The notes: generated by a model not told the origin, from the sequence alone. Shown: positions 8,337 to 16,914, numbered from the stretch's first letter. The stretch is DNA of 64,000 bases from Hymenobacter sp. UV11 (GCF_004684095.1 NZ_SRII01000005.1:372001-436000), one strand, 5' to 3'. Translations and numbers: made by a program.

Positions 8337-8624
8337 ATGAACAACTCTGAATGGCCTCTGTGGGAGGTCTTTATCCGCAGCAAGCAGGGGCTTGACCACA
8401 AGCATGTGGGTAGCCTGCACGCCGCCGATGCGGCGATGGCCGTGCAAAACGCCCGCGACGTGTACACGCGCCGCCTCGAAGGCGTAAGCATTTGGGTGGT
8501 GGAGTCGAAGCACATCCACGCCTCCAACCCCGATGAGGCGGCCGAGTTCTTTGATCCGGCGGCCGACAAAGTGTACCGGCACCCCACGTTTTACGACGTG
8601 CCGGATTCCATCAAACACATGTAA
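8337..8624 (+). CDS. paaB: Phenylacetyl-CoA epoxidase subunit B
   Basis: 95 residues, the typical size. PaaB is a small structural bridge of the PaaABCE monooxygenase needed for activity. The conserved WPLWEVFIR (5-13), HVGSLHAADAAMAVQNARDVYTRR spread over 24-47, and the ending with DKVYRHPTFY are diagnostic. A 143-base gap holding a palindromic element separates it from paaA, which is unusual within this operon and could change relative expression. The stop overlaps the paaC start by one base (TAATG), so the two should be translationally coupled. Confidence 0.96.
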   Translation: MNNSEWPLWEVFIRSKQGLDHKHVGSLHAADAAMAVQNARDVYTRRLEGVSIWVVESKHIHASNPDEAAEFFDPAADKVYRHPTFYDVPDSIKHM

Positions 8625-9436
8625 TGCTGCGGCTTATGACTCCCACCCAGCCCGAAGTTTCCGCGGTCCCTACCCCCCCGCCGGCCTCCAACCCGCTGTT
8701 TCCGTTCGTGTTGCAGCTGGCCGATACCAGCCTCATTCTGGCGCATCGCCTCTCGGAGTGGTGCGGCCACGGCCCGGTGCTGGAGCAGGATTTAGCCCTG
8801 GCCAACATCGCCCTCGACCTGCTGGGCGAGGCCCGCAGCTACTACCAGTACGCCGCCGAACTAGAGGGCCAGGGTCGCACCGAAGACGACCTAGCCTACC
8901 TACGCAGCGCCGTGGAGTACCGCAACCCGCTGCTGGTAGAGCAGCCCAACGGTGACTTTGCCCACACCATCGTGCGGCAATTTTTGTTCGATGTGTTTCA
9001 CTACGAGCTACTTATTGAGTTAAAAGCTGGCCCCGACACGCAGCTGGCAGCCATTGCGGAGAAATCGCTGAAGGAAGCAGCCTACCACCGCAAATGGAGC
9101 GCCGAGTGGATGATTCGCCTCGGCGACGGCACCCCCGAGAGCCGGCAGCGCATCGAGAAAGCCCTGCGCACCCTTTGGCGCTACGCCGCCGAGCTGACCA
9201 GCCCTACCCCCCTCGAACTAGACCTGCACACCCTGGGCCTGGTGCCCGACTACGCCGAGCTGCAAGCCCGCGCCGCGGCATACATAACCCACGTGTTTGC
9301 CGAAGCCACGCTGCCCGTGCCCACCGAGGCCTTTAGGCAGCCCGGCGGCAAGCTGGGCCGGCACTCCGAGCACTTGGGCTACCTGCTGGCCGAGCTGCAA
9401 TATATGCAACGCACCTACCCTGGCCTAACGTGGTAA
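8624..9436 (+). CDS. paaC: Phenylacetyl-CoA epoxidase structural subunit C
   Basis: 270 residues. PaaC is the ferritin-like, catalytically inactive partner of PaaA in the epoxidase core. The sequence shows LADTSLILAHRLSEWCGHGP (30-49 region), LALANIALDLLGEARSYYQYAAELEG, FLFDVFHYELL and a C-terminal LGRHSEHLGYLLAELQYMQR, all typical. The annotated start overlaps the paaB stop; a second ATG four codons later (8636) is equally possible. The N-terminus is proline-rich and carries a CTACCCCC motif. Confidence 0.95.
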   Translation: MLRLMTPTQPEVSAVPTPPPASNPLFPFVLQLADTSLILAHRLSEWCGHGPVLEQDLALANIALDLLGEARSYYQYAAELEGQGRTEDDLAYLRSAVEYRNPLLVEQPNGDFAHTIVRQFLFDVFHYELLIELKAGPDTQLAAIAEKSLKEAAYHRKWSAEWMIRLGDGTPESRQRIEKALRTLWRYAAELTSPTPLELDLHTLGLVPDYAELQARAAAYITHVFAEATLPVPTEAFRQPGGKLGRHSEHLGYLLAELQYMQRTYPGLTW

Positions 9437-9474
9437 TTAGCTGAACTGTTGGCCATTAGCTTTTCTACATAAGA

Positions 9475-10008
9475 ATGAACATGGTAACGAACGAGCTAAC
9501 AGCTAACAGCTCTCAGCTAACAGCTCAAAAAATCTGGCCGCTGCTAGAAGAGGTGAGCGACCCCGAGGTGCCCGTACTCAGCATTCTGGACCTGGGTATT
9601 GTGCGGGGGGTAGCAATTGAGGGCGAGCAGATTACGGTTACCATCACGCCCACGTATTCGGGCTGCCCGGCCATGAGCGCCATCGCCACCGACATCCGGC
9701 TGCGGCTGCTGGCCGAGGGCTACAACCGGGTCGTTATCAAAAATCAGCTCAGCCCCGCCTGGACCACCGACTGGATGAGCGCAGCCGGCCGGGCCAAGCT
9801 CGAAGAATACGGCATTGCCCCGCCCGTGGATGGCACGGCTACCGGCCACATGCTCAACCTGTTTGGTAAAGAAACCGCCGTGCGCTGCCCGCTTTGCAAG
9901 TCGGAGCACACGCATCTGGTCAGCCAATTTGGCTCCACGGCCTGCAAGGCGCTCTATCAGTGCGACGACTGCCGCGAGCCGTTCGATTATTTTAAGTGCC
10001 ACGCTTAA
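9475..10008 (+). CDS. paaD: Phenylacetate degradation protein PaaD (Fe-S assembly-like)
   Basis: 177 residues. An N-terminal MIP18/DUF59 domain carries SDPEVPVLSILDLGIVRGV (from about 27) and TPTYSGCPAM. A C-terminal zinc-ribbon carries cysteines 138, 141, 157, 163 and 166 (CPLC, TAC, CDDC). PaaD is needed to mature the epoxidase, probably through iron or Fe-S delivery. Residues 7-18 (ELTANSSQLTAQ) are encoded by five tandem heptamers related to AGCTAAC. No alternative start exists after the repeat, so a change in heptamer number would shift the frame. It lies 38 bases after paaC. Confidence 0.93.
   Translation: MNMVTNELTANSSQLTAQKIWPLLEEVSDPEVPVLSILDLGIVRGVAIEGEQITVTITPTYSGCPAMSAIATDIRLRLLAEGYNRVVIKNQLSPAWTTDWMSAAGRAKLEEYGIAPPVDGTATGHMLNLFGKETAVRCPLCKSEHTHLVSQFGSTACKALYQCDDCREPFDYFKCHA
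9494..9528 (+). repeat. Five tandem heptamers inside paaD
   Basis: Units read agctaac, agctaac, agctctc, agctaac, agctcaa. Three are identical. They fall near codons 7-18 of paaD, and the unit length is not a multiple of three. Confidence 0.9.
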
Positions 10009-10013
10009 CCGCG

Positions 10014-10100
10014 TGTAGCGTAAGCTTTTGCTTGCGAGCCAGCGGCACCGGATGCCTTCTGGAGCAAGATGCTCGCTCGCAGGCGAAAGCTTACGCTACA
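10014..10100. repeat. Intergenic palindromic element, family D-like
   Basis: Inverted ends TGTAGCGTAAGCTTTTGCTT and TGTAGCGTAAGCTTTCGCCT (opposite strand) enclose a 35-base middle. It is related to the GTAGGGTAAGCTT family D elements. It lies between paaD and paaG and ends 12 bases before the paaG start. Confidence 0.85.
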
Positions 10101-10112
10101 TTTTCCTACCCC

Positions 10113-10895
10113 ATGTCCGACACCTCCCTGCTCTACTCCTTCGCCGATGGCGTGGCCACCCTGCGCCTCAATCGGCCCGACGTTTTTAACAGCATCAATA
10201 AGCCGGTGGCGCTGGCCTTGCAGCAGCACTTGCGCGCGTGCCAGGCCGATGCCAGCGTACGGGCCATAGTGCTCACGGGCACCGGCCGCGCCTTTTGCGC
10301 CGGGCAGGACCTAGCCGAAATAACCGGCCCGAACGCACCCGATGTGTCGGAAATTGTGGAGAAGCACTACAACCCGATTGTGTTGCTTATTAGAGAGTTG
10401 GAGAAGCCAGTGATTGCGGCCGTGAATGGCGTGGCGGCCGGCGCGGGCGCTAACCTGGCCTTGGCCTGCGACCTGGTGATAGCCAAGGAATCGGCATTGT
10501 TTATCCAGGCATTCAGCAAGATAGGCTTGGTGCCCGATAGCGGTGGCACGTACTTCCTACCCCGCCTCGTGGGCCTGCAGCGCGCCAGCGCCCTCATGCT
10601 GACCGGCGACAAAGTAGGCGCCGCCGAAGCCGTGCAGATGGGCATGATTTACCGGGCCGTTGCCGACGAAGCCTTTGATGAAGAAGTAACCAAGCTGGCC
10701 CACAAAATGGCCAACCTACCCACCAAGGGCCTGGCCTACACCAAGCACCTGCTCAACCGCAGCTTCGGCAACGACCTGGCCCAGCAGCTGCGCGCCGAGG
10801 GCGACTACCAGCTGCGCGCCGGCCAGACGGCCGACTACCGCGAGGGGGTAGCGGCCTTTTTGGAGAAGCGCCAGCCCATGTTTAAAGGCGAATAA
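10113..10895 (+). CDS. paaG: Epoxyphenylacetyl-CoA isomerase (crotonase family)
   Basis: 260 residues from the ATG of MSDTSLLYSF; the longer reading begins inside paaD and crosses the palindromic element. It is a crotonase fold with TGTGRAFCAGQDL (first oxyanion-hole segment), AAVNGVAAGAGANLALACD (second) and KIGLVPDSGGTYFLPRLVG, where the Asp is in the place expected for PaaG isomerases. The ending EKRQPMFKGE is characteristic of PaaG. It converts the ring epoxide into the seven-membered oxepin-CoA and also shifts double bonds later in the pathway. It sits directly upstream of paaH. Confidence 0.94.
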   Translation: MSDTSLLYSFADGVATLRLNRPDVFNSINKPVALALQQHLRACQADASVRAIVLTGTGRAFCAGQDLAEITGPNAPDVSEIVEKHYNPIVLLIRELEKPVIAAVNGVAAGAGANLALACDLVIAKESALFIQAFSKIGLVPDSGGTYFLPRLVGLQRASALMLTGDKVGAAEAVQMGMIYRAVADEAFDEEVTKLAHKMANLPTKGLAYTKHLLNRSFGNDLAQQLRAEGDYQLRAGQTADYREGVAAFLEKRQPMFKGE

Positions 10896-10904
10896 ATAGG
10901 CCAT

Positions 10905-10994
10905 TTGTCATTGCAAGCCTGTGAAGTAATCGCACCCGAACAATGAGCGAACGACTTGTTGGGATGCAATTGCTTCGCAGGCTTGCAATGGCAG
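10905..10994. repeat. Intergenic palindromic element, family B, copy 3 (diverged)
   Basis: The ends TTGTCATTGCAAGCCTGTGA and CTGCCATTGCAAGCCTGCGA (opposite strand) are inverted copies with a short core. It fills the paaG-paaH gap and ends at the ATG at 10995. Confidence 0.82.
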
Positions 10995-11021
10995 ATGACT
11001 ACTAATCAACAAGTAACCAAC

Positions 11022-12182
11022 ATGACCATTGGAATTATTGGCAGCGGCGCGATGGGCGCGGGCATCGCGCAGGTAGTAGCCACGGCCGGCCACCCCGTTC
11101 GCCTGCTCGACCAGAACGCCGCCGCGCTCGAAAAAGCTACGGCCAGTATTGCCGCCAGCCTGCATAAGCTGGTGGCGAAAGGCAAGCTGACGCCCGAAGC
11201 TGCCGACGCGGCCATCGCCCGCGTGCGCCCTACCCCCATTATGCAGGACTTTGCCGATTGCGGCCTGGTTATCGAAGCAATTGTGGAAGATTTGGCGGTG
11301 AAGCAGCAGGTTTTCAAGCAGGTAGAAAGCATTGTATCAGCCGAGTGTCTGCTGGCCAGCAATACCTCTTCGCTCTCCATTACGGCCATTGCGGCGGCGT
11401 GCCAGCGGCCGGAGCGGTTTATAGGCATCCACTTTTTCAACCCCGCGCCGCTTATGCAGCTGGTGGAGGTGATTGCGGCCGTGCAGACCCGCGCCGGGCT
11501 GGCCGAAGAGGTACGCGCGCTGGTGGCCAGTTGGGCCAAGCGCCCGGTACTAGCTCAGGATACGCCGGGCTTCATCGTGAACCGCGTGGCGCGGCCGTTC
11601 TACGGCGAGGCCATTCGGATTTTGGAGGAAGGTATTGCCGACGTGGCTACCATCGACTGGGCGCTCACTGAACTGGGCGGCTTCCGCATGGGGCCGTTTG
11701 CGCTGATGGATTTTATTGGCCACGATGTGAATTACCGGGTTACGGAATCGGTGTTCGCGGCTTTTTTCTACGACCCGCGCTACCGGCCCTCCTTTACCCA
11801 GAAGCGGCTATTTGAGGCCGGCTACTACGGGCGCAAGGCGGGGCGGGGCTTCTACGACTACGCGCCCGGCGCGCCGGCCCCTACCCCCCTGCGCGACGCC
11901 GAAACGGGCCAGCGCATTGTGCAGCGCGTGCTGGCAATGCTCATCAACGAAGCGGCCGACGCGCTGTACCTGCGCGTGGCCTCGCGCGAGGACCTGGAAC
12001 TGGCCATGACCACCGGCGTCAACTACCCCAAGGGCCTGCTGGCCTGGGCCGACGAGTTGGGCCCGGCCGCGGTGCTGGCCACCCTCGACGGCCTCTACCA
12101 CGAATACCACGACGACCGCTACCGTGCCAGCCCGCTGCTGCGCCGGCTGGCCCGCGACAACCAACGTTTTTTTTCCGCATGA
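11022..12182 (+). CDS. paaH: 3-hydroxyacyl-CoA dehydrogenase (3-hydroxyadipyl-CoA)
   Basis: 386 residues from MTIGIIGSGAMG; an ATG nine codons earlier (10995) touches the palindromic element and is less likely. The NAD-binding motif GIIGSGAMGAGIAQ is at residues 4-17. SNTSSLSITAIAAACQRPERFIGIHFFNPAP is spread over about 115-147 and holds the catalytic His. A second 3HCDH C-terminal domain (about 285-380) makes it longer than short-chain family members, as in other PaaH proteins. It oxidises 3-hydroxyadipyl-CoA with NAD. Its stop overlaps the paaI start (ATGA), so translational coupling is expected. Confidence 0.95.
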   Translation: MTIGIIGSGAMGAGIAQVVATAGHPVRLLDQNAAALEKATASIAASLHKLVAKGKLTPEAADAAIARVRPTPIMQDFADCGLVIEAIVEDLAVKQQVFKQVESIVSAECLLASNTSSLSITAIAAACQRPERFIGIHFFNPAPLMQLVEVIAAVQTRAGLAEEVRALVASWAKRPVLAQDTPGFIVNRVARPFYGEAIRILEEGIADVATIDWALTELGGFRMGPFALMDFIGHDVNYRVTESVFAAFFYDPRYRPSFTQKRLFEAGYYGRKAGRGFYDYAPGAPAPTPLRDAETGQRIVQRVLAMLINEAADALYLRVASREDLELAMTTGVNYPKGLLAWADELGPAAVLATLDGLYHEYHDDRYRASPLLRRLARDNQRFFSA

Positions 12183-12619
12183 ATTCTCCCGAAAACCCGG
12201 CCCACCAGCCCCACCACGCCGTGCAAGCCTGGCTCGATACCCGCGACCCGTTCAGCGCGTGGCTGGGGGTAATTATCGAAGAAGTGCGGCCCGGCTATTG
12301 CCGCCTACGCCTGCCGGTGCGGCCCGAAATGCTCAACGGTTTCGGTATGGTGCACGGCGGCGTCACGTTCGCGGCGGCCGATACGGCGTTTTCCATCGCC
12401 TGCAATACCCACGGCCGCCAGAGCGTGGGCCTCACCGTCACCATTGACTACCTGGAGCCCGGCCGGCCCGGCGACACCATCATCATTGAGGCGCAGGAGG
12501 CCAGCCTGAAGCACCGCGTGGGCGTGTACGAGGTGGGCATTCGCAACCAGAGTGGCCTGCGGCTAGCCTTGTTCAAGGGCACGGCTTACCGCACCAGCAC
12601 GGAGAATCCTCCTTCTTAA
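12179..12619 (+). CDS. paaI: Hydroxyphenylacetyl-CoA thioesterase
   Basis: 146 residues, hotdog fold. MLNGFGMVHGGVTFAAADTAFS (53-74 region) holds the HGG and Asp expected for PaaI-type thioesterases. PaaI releases CoA from dead-end intermediates such as hydroxylated phenylacetyl-CoA, so that CoA is not trapped when the pathway stalls. It overlaps paaH by four bases and is followed six bases later by paaJ, so it is clearly in the paa operon. A different PaaI-like gene lies at 59197-59628. Confidence 0.94.
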   Translation: MNSPENPAHQPHHAVQAWLDTRDPFSAWLGVIIEEVRPGYCRLRLPVRPEMLNGFGMVHGGVTFAAADTAFSIACNTHGRQSVGLTVTIDYLEPGRPGDTIIIEAQEASLKHRVGVYEVGIRNQSGLRLALFKGTAYRTSTENPPS

Positions 12620-12625
12620 TACATT

Positions 12626-13834
12626 ATGAATCAGGCATATATTATTGACGGCGTGCGCACGCCCATCGGCAACTTTGGCGGTACGCTAGCCGCCGTGCGC
12701 CCCGACGACCTGGCGGCTCACGTTATCCGCGAGCTGCTGCGGCGCCAGCCCGGCGCCGACCCGGCCACCGTGGCCGACGTTATTATGGGCTGCGCCAACC
12801 AGGCCGGCGAAGACAACCGCAACGTGGCCCGCATGGCCGCGCTGCTGGCCGGCCTACCCCCCTCCGTACCCGGCGAAACACTGAACCGTCTTTGCGCCAG
12901 TGGTTTATCGGCCGGCATCGCGGCGGCTCGCGCCATCCGGAGTGGCGACGGCGATTTGTTCGTGGCCGGGGGGGTAGAGAGCATGACGCGCGCGCCGCTG
13001 GTAATGTCGAAACCCAGCAAAGGCTTTGGCACCGATTCGCAGATGGCCGACTCCAGCTTCGGCTGGCGCTTCATCAACCCCGCTATGCAGGTGCAGTACG
13101 GCACCGATGCGATGGGCGAAACCGCCGAAAACCTGGTGGACCAGTACCACATCAGCCGCGAGGACCAGGATAAATTTGCGCATAACTCGCAGCAGAAGGC
13201 GGCCGCCGCCCGGCAACGCGGCCGTTTTGCTGAGGAAATCGCGCCCGTCAGCATCTCCCAGCGCAAGGGCGAGCCGCTGCGGTTTGCCGAGGATGAGTTT
13301 ATGAAGCCCGACACCTCCCTCGAAGGCTTGGCCAAGCTCCGCCCCGCCTTCCGCAAAACCGGCGGCACCGTGACCGCCGGCAATGCCTCGGGCCTCAACG
13401 ATGGCGCCGCTGCCCTGCTTTTGGCCTCGGAGGAAGGAATTAAAACCCACAACCTCACGCCTAAAGCGCGTATCGTGTCGATGGGGGTAGCGGGCGTGGA
13501 GCCGCGCATCATGGGCATCGGCCCGGTGCCGGCCAGCCAAATCGCCCTCAAAAAGGCTGGCCTGACGCTGAATGACCTTGATATAATTGAGTTGAATGAG
13601 GCTTTCGCGGCGCAGTCGCTAGCCTGCCTGCGTGCCTTTGGTCTGGCTGACGACGACCCGCGCGTGAACCCCAACGGCGGCGCCATTGCCCTAGGCCACC
13701 CGCTGGGCATGAGCGGCGCCCGCCTGCTGAACTCGGCCGCTCTAGAGTTGCACAAGCAGCAGAAGCGCTACGCGCTGGTAACCATGTGCATCGGCGTAGG
13801 CCAGGGCTACGCCGTGATTATTGAGCGCGCGTAA
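12626..13834 (+). CDS. paaJ: 3-oxoadipyl-CoA/3-oxo-5,6-dehydrosuberyl-CoA thiolase
   Basis: 402 residues, the standard thiolase II length. The acylated cysteine is C90 in LNRLCASGLSAG. The second active site has GGAIALGHPLGMSGAR (His) and TMCIGVGQG (Cys) near the C-terminus. VMSKPSKGFG in the loop region is typical of PcaF/PaaJ rather than generic acetyl-CoA acetyltransferases. It cleaves the C8 and later the C6 oxoacyl-CoA to give acetyl-CoA and succinyl-CoA. It is the last gene of the paaA-J run; its TAA stop abuts a palindromic element. Confidence 0.94.
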   Translation: MNQAYIIDGVRTPIGNFGGTLAAVRPDDLAAHVIRELLRRQPGADPATVADVIMGCANQAGEDNRNVARMAALLAGLPPSVPGETLNRLCASGLSAGIAAARAIRSGDGDLFVAGGVESMTRAPLVMSKPSKGFGTDSQMADSSFGWRFINPAMQVQYGTDAMGETAENLVDQYHISREDQDKFAHNSQQKAAAARQRGRFAEEIAPVSISQRKGEPLRFAEDEFMKPDTSLEGLAKLRPAFRKTGGTVTAGNASGLNDGAAALLLASEEGIKTHNLTPKARIVSMGVAGVEPRIMGIGPVPASQIALKKAGLTLNDLDIIELNEAFAAQSLACLRAFGLADDDPRVNPNGGAIALGHPLGMSGARLLNSAALELHKQQKRYALVTMCIGVGQGYAVIIERA

Positions 13835-13915
13835 CGCGGACGCAGCGAGTCCGCGCGCTTAAACGATTGTTTTCCAAGTAATACCGCCCACGCGCAGACT
13901 CACAGAGTCCGCGCT
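13832..13915. repeat. Intergenic palindromic element, family F, copy 1
   Basis: The left arm CGCGGACGCAGCGAGTCCGC and the right arm, read on the other strand as TAGCGCGGACTCTGTGAGTC, are inverted. It starts at the TAA stop of paaJ and ends 17 bases before paaZ. A related copy lies at 52067-52141. Confidence 0.85.
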
Positions 13916-13931
13916 ACCCTCCCACCCCGCG

Positions 13932-15995
13932 ATGACCCCTACCCTCGAAAACTACACCCTTGGCCGCTGGATGCCCGGCGCCGCCGACCCGCACGAGCTG
14001 CGCGACGCCAGCACCGGCGAGGTCATTGCCCTGGCCAATACCGAAGGCTTCGACTTCGAAGAGATTCTCGCCTATGGCCGCCGCGTGGGCAACCCCAAAC
14101 TGCGCCGGATGACCTTCCACGAGCGCGGCCAGATGCTGAAGGCGCTGGCCTTCCACTTGCAGGAAAAAAAAGAGCTTTTTTATGAATTAAGCTACCGCTC
14201 GGGCGCCACGCGCGCCGACTCGTGGATTGACATTGAGGGCGGCATCGGCAACCTGTTTGCTAATGCCTCGCTGCGGCGCAAGTTTCCCGACAAGCCGTTT
14301 TACGTGGAGGGCGAGCCGGTGGGGCTGAGCAAGGGCGGCACGTTCATGGCCCAGCACCTGCTGGTGCCGAAGGAGGGGGTAGCGGTGCACATCAACGCCT
14401 ACAATTTCCCGATTTGGGGAATGCTGGAGAAAATTGCGGTGAACCTGCTGGCCGGAATGCCGGCCGTGGTGAAGCCCGCCGTGCCCGGCGCCTACCTCAC
14501 CGAGGCTGTGGTGCGCGAGATTATCGCCTCCGGCATCCTGCCCGAGGGCGCGTTGCAGCTGGTAGTGGGCTCGGGTCAAGGTATTTTGGACCACGTCATG
14601 TACCAGGATGTGGTCACCTTCACCGGCTCGGCAGCTACCGGCGCCAAACTGCGGGCGCACCCGCGCATCATCAGCGAGGCGGTCCCGTTCACGCTGGAAG
14701 CCGACTCGCTCAATGCCGCCGTGCTGGGGTCTGATGCCCGGCCCGGCACGCCCGAATTCGACCTCTTTATCAAGGAAGTACGCAAGGAAATGACGGCCAA
14801 GTGCGGGCAGAAATGCACCGCCATCCGCCGCGCCATCGTGCCCGCCGACCTGCTCGAAGACGTGCAGATTGCCCTCGGCAAGGCCCTGGCTCAGACCACC
14901 ATCGGCCACCCGCAGGCCGAGGGCGTGCGCATGGGCGCGCTGGCCGGCCGCGAGCAGGCCGAGCGCCTGCGCGAGCAGGTACGCCAGCTCGCCAAAACTA
15001 CCCCCATCGTGTACGGCGACCTCGAAAACGTCGAGATTCTGGGCAAGGAGCGCGGGGCCGACGCGGCCAAGGGCGCGTTCATCTCGCCCATCGTGCTGCG
15101 CAATGACCAGCCCTTTAAGTACCTGGATAGCCACGAGCTGGAAGCGTTCGGGCCGGTCGTGACGCTCATGCCCTACCACGATTTGAGCGAAGCTACCCAG
15201 CTGGCTAACCTCGGCAAGGGCTCGCTGGTGTGCTCGCTGGCTACCAACGACCCGCGCACGGCCCAGGAGTTTGTGCTGGGCGCGGCCACCCACCACGGCC
15301 GCATTCTGGTGCTCAATGGCGAGATGGCCAAGGAAAGCACCGGCCACGGCTCACCCCTACCCCAGCTCGTGCACGGCGGCCCCGGCCGAGCCGGCGGCGG
15401 CCAGGAAATGGGCGGCATCCGGGGCGTCGAGCACTTCATGCAGCGCGTGGCGTTGCAGGGCTCGCCGAGCATGATTACCGCCATCACGGAGGTGTACCAG
15501 ACGGGCGCCCAAACCGTGGAGTACGACAAGCATCCCTTCCAGCGCTACTTCGAGGAGTTGGAAATCGGCGAAACCTACACCACCCACAAGCATACCGTCA
15601 CGGAGGCCGACATTAGTGCCTTCGCCGGTATTTCGGGCGATAATTTTTACGCCCACGTCGATGCTACCTCGCTGGAAGGCACGCTCTTCACGGGCCGCGT
15701 GGCCCACGGCTACTACATATTGAGTAAGGCCGCCGGCATGTTCGTAGACCCGCGCAAAGGCCCGGTTTTGCTGAACTACGGCCTCGACGAGTGCCGCTTC
15801 ACCAAGCCCGTGTACCCCGGCACCACCATCGGCGTGCAGCTCACGGTGAAGGAGAAAATCGGCCAGGAAAAGCGCGACGAAACCGACATCGCTAAAGGCA
15901 TCGTGCGCTGGCTCGTGACCGTGACCGACGAAACCGGCGACACGGTGGCCGTGGCTACCATTTTGACGATGGTAAAGAAGAAAAACCAGGCTTGA
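13932..15995 (+). CDS. paaZ: Bifunctional oxepin-CoA hydrolase / semialdehyde dehydrogenase
   Basis: 687 residues, the full fusion length. Residues 1 to about 520 are an aldehyde dehydrogenase with the general base E256 (FTLEAD) and nucleophile C295 (KCGQKCTAIRR), the same numbers I recall for E. coli PaaZ. Residues 540-687 are a MaoC-like hotdog hydratase with D570 and H575 in FAGISGDNFYAHVD. The hydratase opens oxepin-CoA and the dehydrogenase oxidises the resulting aldehyde with NADP. The two activities are fused to keep the reactive aldehyde from cyclising. Both active sites are intact. It has its own gap, filled by a palindromic element, and no visible operator. Confidence 0.97.
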   Translation: MTPTLENYTLGRWMPGAADPHELRDASTGEVIALANTEGFDFEEILAYGRRVGNPKLRRMTFHERGQMLKALAFHLQEKKELFYELSYRSGATRADSWIDIEGGIGNLFANASLRRKFPDKPFYVEGEPVGLSKGGTFMAQHLLVPKEGVAVHINAYNFPIWGMLEKIAVNLLAGMPAVVKPAVPGAYLTEAVVREIIASGILPEGALQLVVGSGQGILDHVMYQDVVTFTGSAATGAKLRAHPRIISEAVPFTLEADSLNAAVLGSDARPGTPEFDLFIKEVRKEMTAKCGQKCTAIRRAIVPADLLEDVQIALGKALAQTTIGHPQAEGVRMGALAGREQAERLREQVRQLAKTTPIVYGDLENVEILGKERGADAAKGAFISPIVLRNDQPFKYLDSHELEAFGPVVTLMPYHDLSEATQLANLGKGSLVCSLATNDPRTAQEFVLGAATHHGRILVLNGEMAKESTGHGSPLPQLVHGGPGRAGGGQEMGGIRGVEHFMQRVALQGSPSMITAITEVYQTGAQTVEYDKHPFQRYFEELEIGETYTTHKHTVTEADISAFAGISGDNFYAHVDATSLEGTLFTGRVAHGYYILSKAAGMFVDPRKGPVLLNYGLDECRFTKPVYPGTTIGVQLTVKEKIGQEKRDETDIAKGIVRWLVTVTDETGDTVAVATILTMVKKKNQA

Positions 15996-16012
15996 TTTTT
16001 TGAATGTCAATT

Positions 16013-16130
16013 AAAAGAACGTCATGCTGAGCTTGTCGAAGCATCTCTACCACGCCAGTAGAATAGTGACCCTAACGGCGTGGTAGAGATGCTTCGACAA
16101 GCGGACGCCAGATGGGCATGACGTTCTTTT
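16013..16130. repeat. Intergenic palindromic element, family A, copy 1 (hybrid arms)
   Basis: The left arm is the common form AAAAGAACGTCATGCTGAGC then TTGTCGAAGCATCTCTACCA. The right arm, read from its own end, is AAAAGAACGTCATGCCCATC then TGGCGTCCGCTTGTCGAAGC, the alternative subtype seen at 34142-34268. Confidence 0.92.
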
Positions 16131-16155
16131 TTGCTTCCCTACCCCCCTCCTACTC

Positions 16156-16914
16156 ATGAGCGACACCCTCACCGCCGGCCACGTCACGTCTTCCACCGAT
16201 GCCGCGGGCATTGCCACCATCACGTTTTTTCACCCGGCCCATAACTCGCTACCCAGCGCCATTTTAGCCGAGCTAGCCGCCACCATCACCCGGCTGGGCC
16301 AGGACGCGGCCACCAAAGTCATCATCCTGCAAAGTGAGGGCGAGCGCACCTTCTGCGCCGGCGCTAGCTTCGACGAACTGCGCGCTGTGGCCGATGCGGC
16401 CCAGGGGCTGGCCTTTTTCTCCGGCTTCGCGCACGTTATCAATGCCTGCCGCACCTGCCCCAAGCTCATCATTGGGCGGGTGCAGGGCAAGGCCGTGGGC
16501 GGGGGGGTAGGGCTGGCCGCCGCCACCGACTACTGCCTGGCCACCACCCACGCGGCCGTGAAGCTCAGCGAGCTGGCCGTGGGCATCGGCCCCTTCGTGG
16601 TTGGCCCGGCCGTGGAGCGCAAAATCGGCCCCTCCGCCTTCGGCCAGCTCGCCATCGATGCCACCCAGTTTCGCTCGGCCGAGTGGGCCGCCGCCCGCGG
16701 CCTCTACGCCGAGGTGCTGCCCGACCTCTCTACCCTCGACGCGGCCGTGCAATCCCTGGCCCAGCGCCTGGCCACCACTTCGCCCGAGGCCATGCGCGAG
16801 CTAAAGCAAATCCTCTGGGCCGGCACCGAGCACTGGGATACGCTGCTCGTGGAGCGCGCCGCCATCAGCGGCCGGCTGGTACTGAGCGAGTTTACGCGGG
16901 CGGCGATTGGGTAG
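16156..16914 (+). CDS. Enoyl-CoA hydratase/isomerase family protein, probable PaaF role
   Basis: 252 residues, crotonase fold, with SEGERTFCAGASFDEL (first oxyanion segment) and GRVQGKAVGGGVGLAAATDYCLA (second). Generic hydratases carry glutamates after the second segment; here the region reads VKLSELAVGIGPFVVGPAVERKIG, with a Glu near 142 kept. Position at the end of the paa cluster and the absence of another hydratase gene suggest that it hydrates 2,3-dehydroadipyl-CoA (PaaF). I leave the symbol empty because crotonase specificity cannot be read reliably. Its TAG stop touches the following palindromic element. Confidence 0.8.
   Translation: MSDTLTAGHVTSSTDAAGIATITFFHPAHNSLPSAILAELAATITRLGQDAATKVIILQSEGERTFCAGASFDELRAVADAAQGLAFFSGFAHVINACRTCPKLIIGRVQGKAVGGGVGLAAATDYCLATTHAAVKLSELAVGIGPFVVGPAVERKIGPSAFGQLAIDATQFRSAEWAAARGLYAEVLPDLSTLDAAVQSLAQRLATTSPEAMRELKQILWAGTEHWDTLLVERAAISGRLVLSEFTRAAIG

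Noticed and set aside
12718..15347. Long minus-strand frames opposite paaJ and paaZ
   Set aside because: Both lie over strongly conserved enzymes and have no recognisable domains; shadows.
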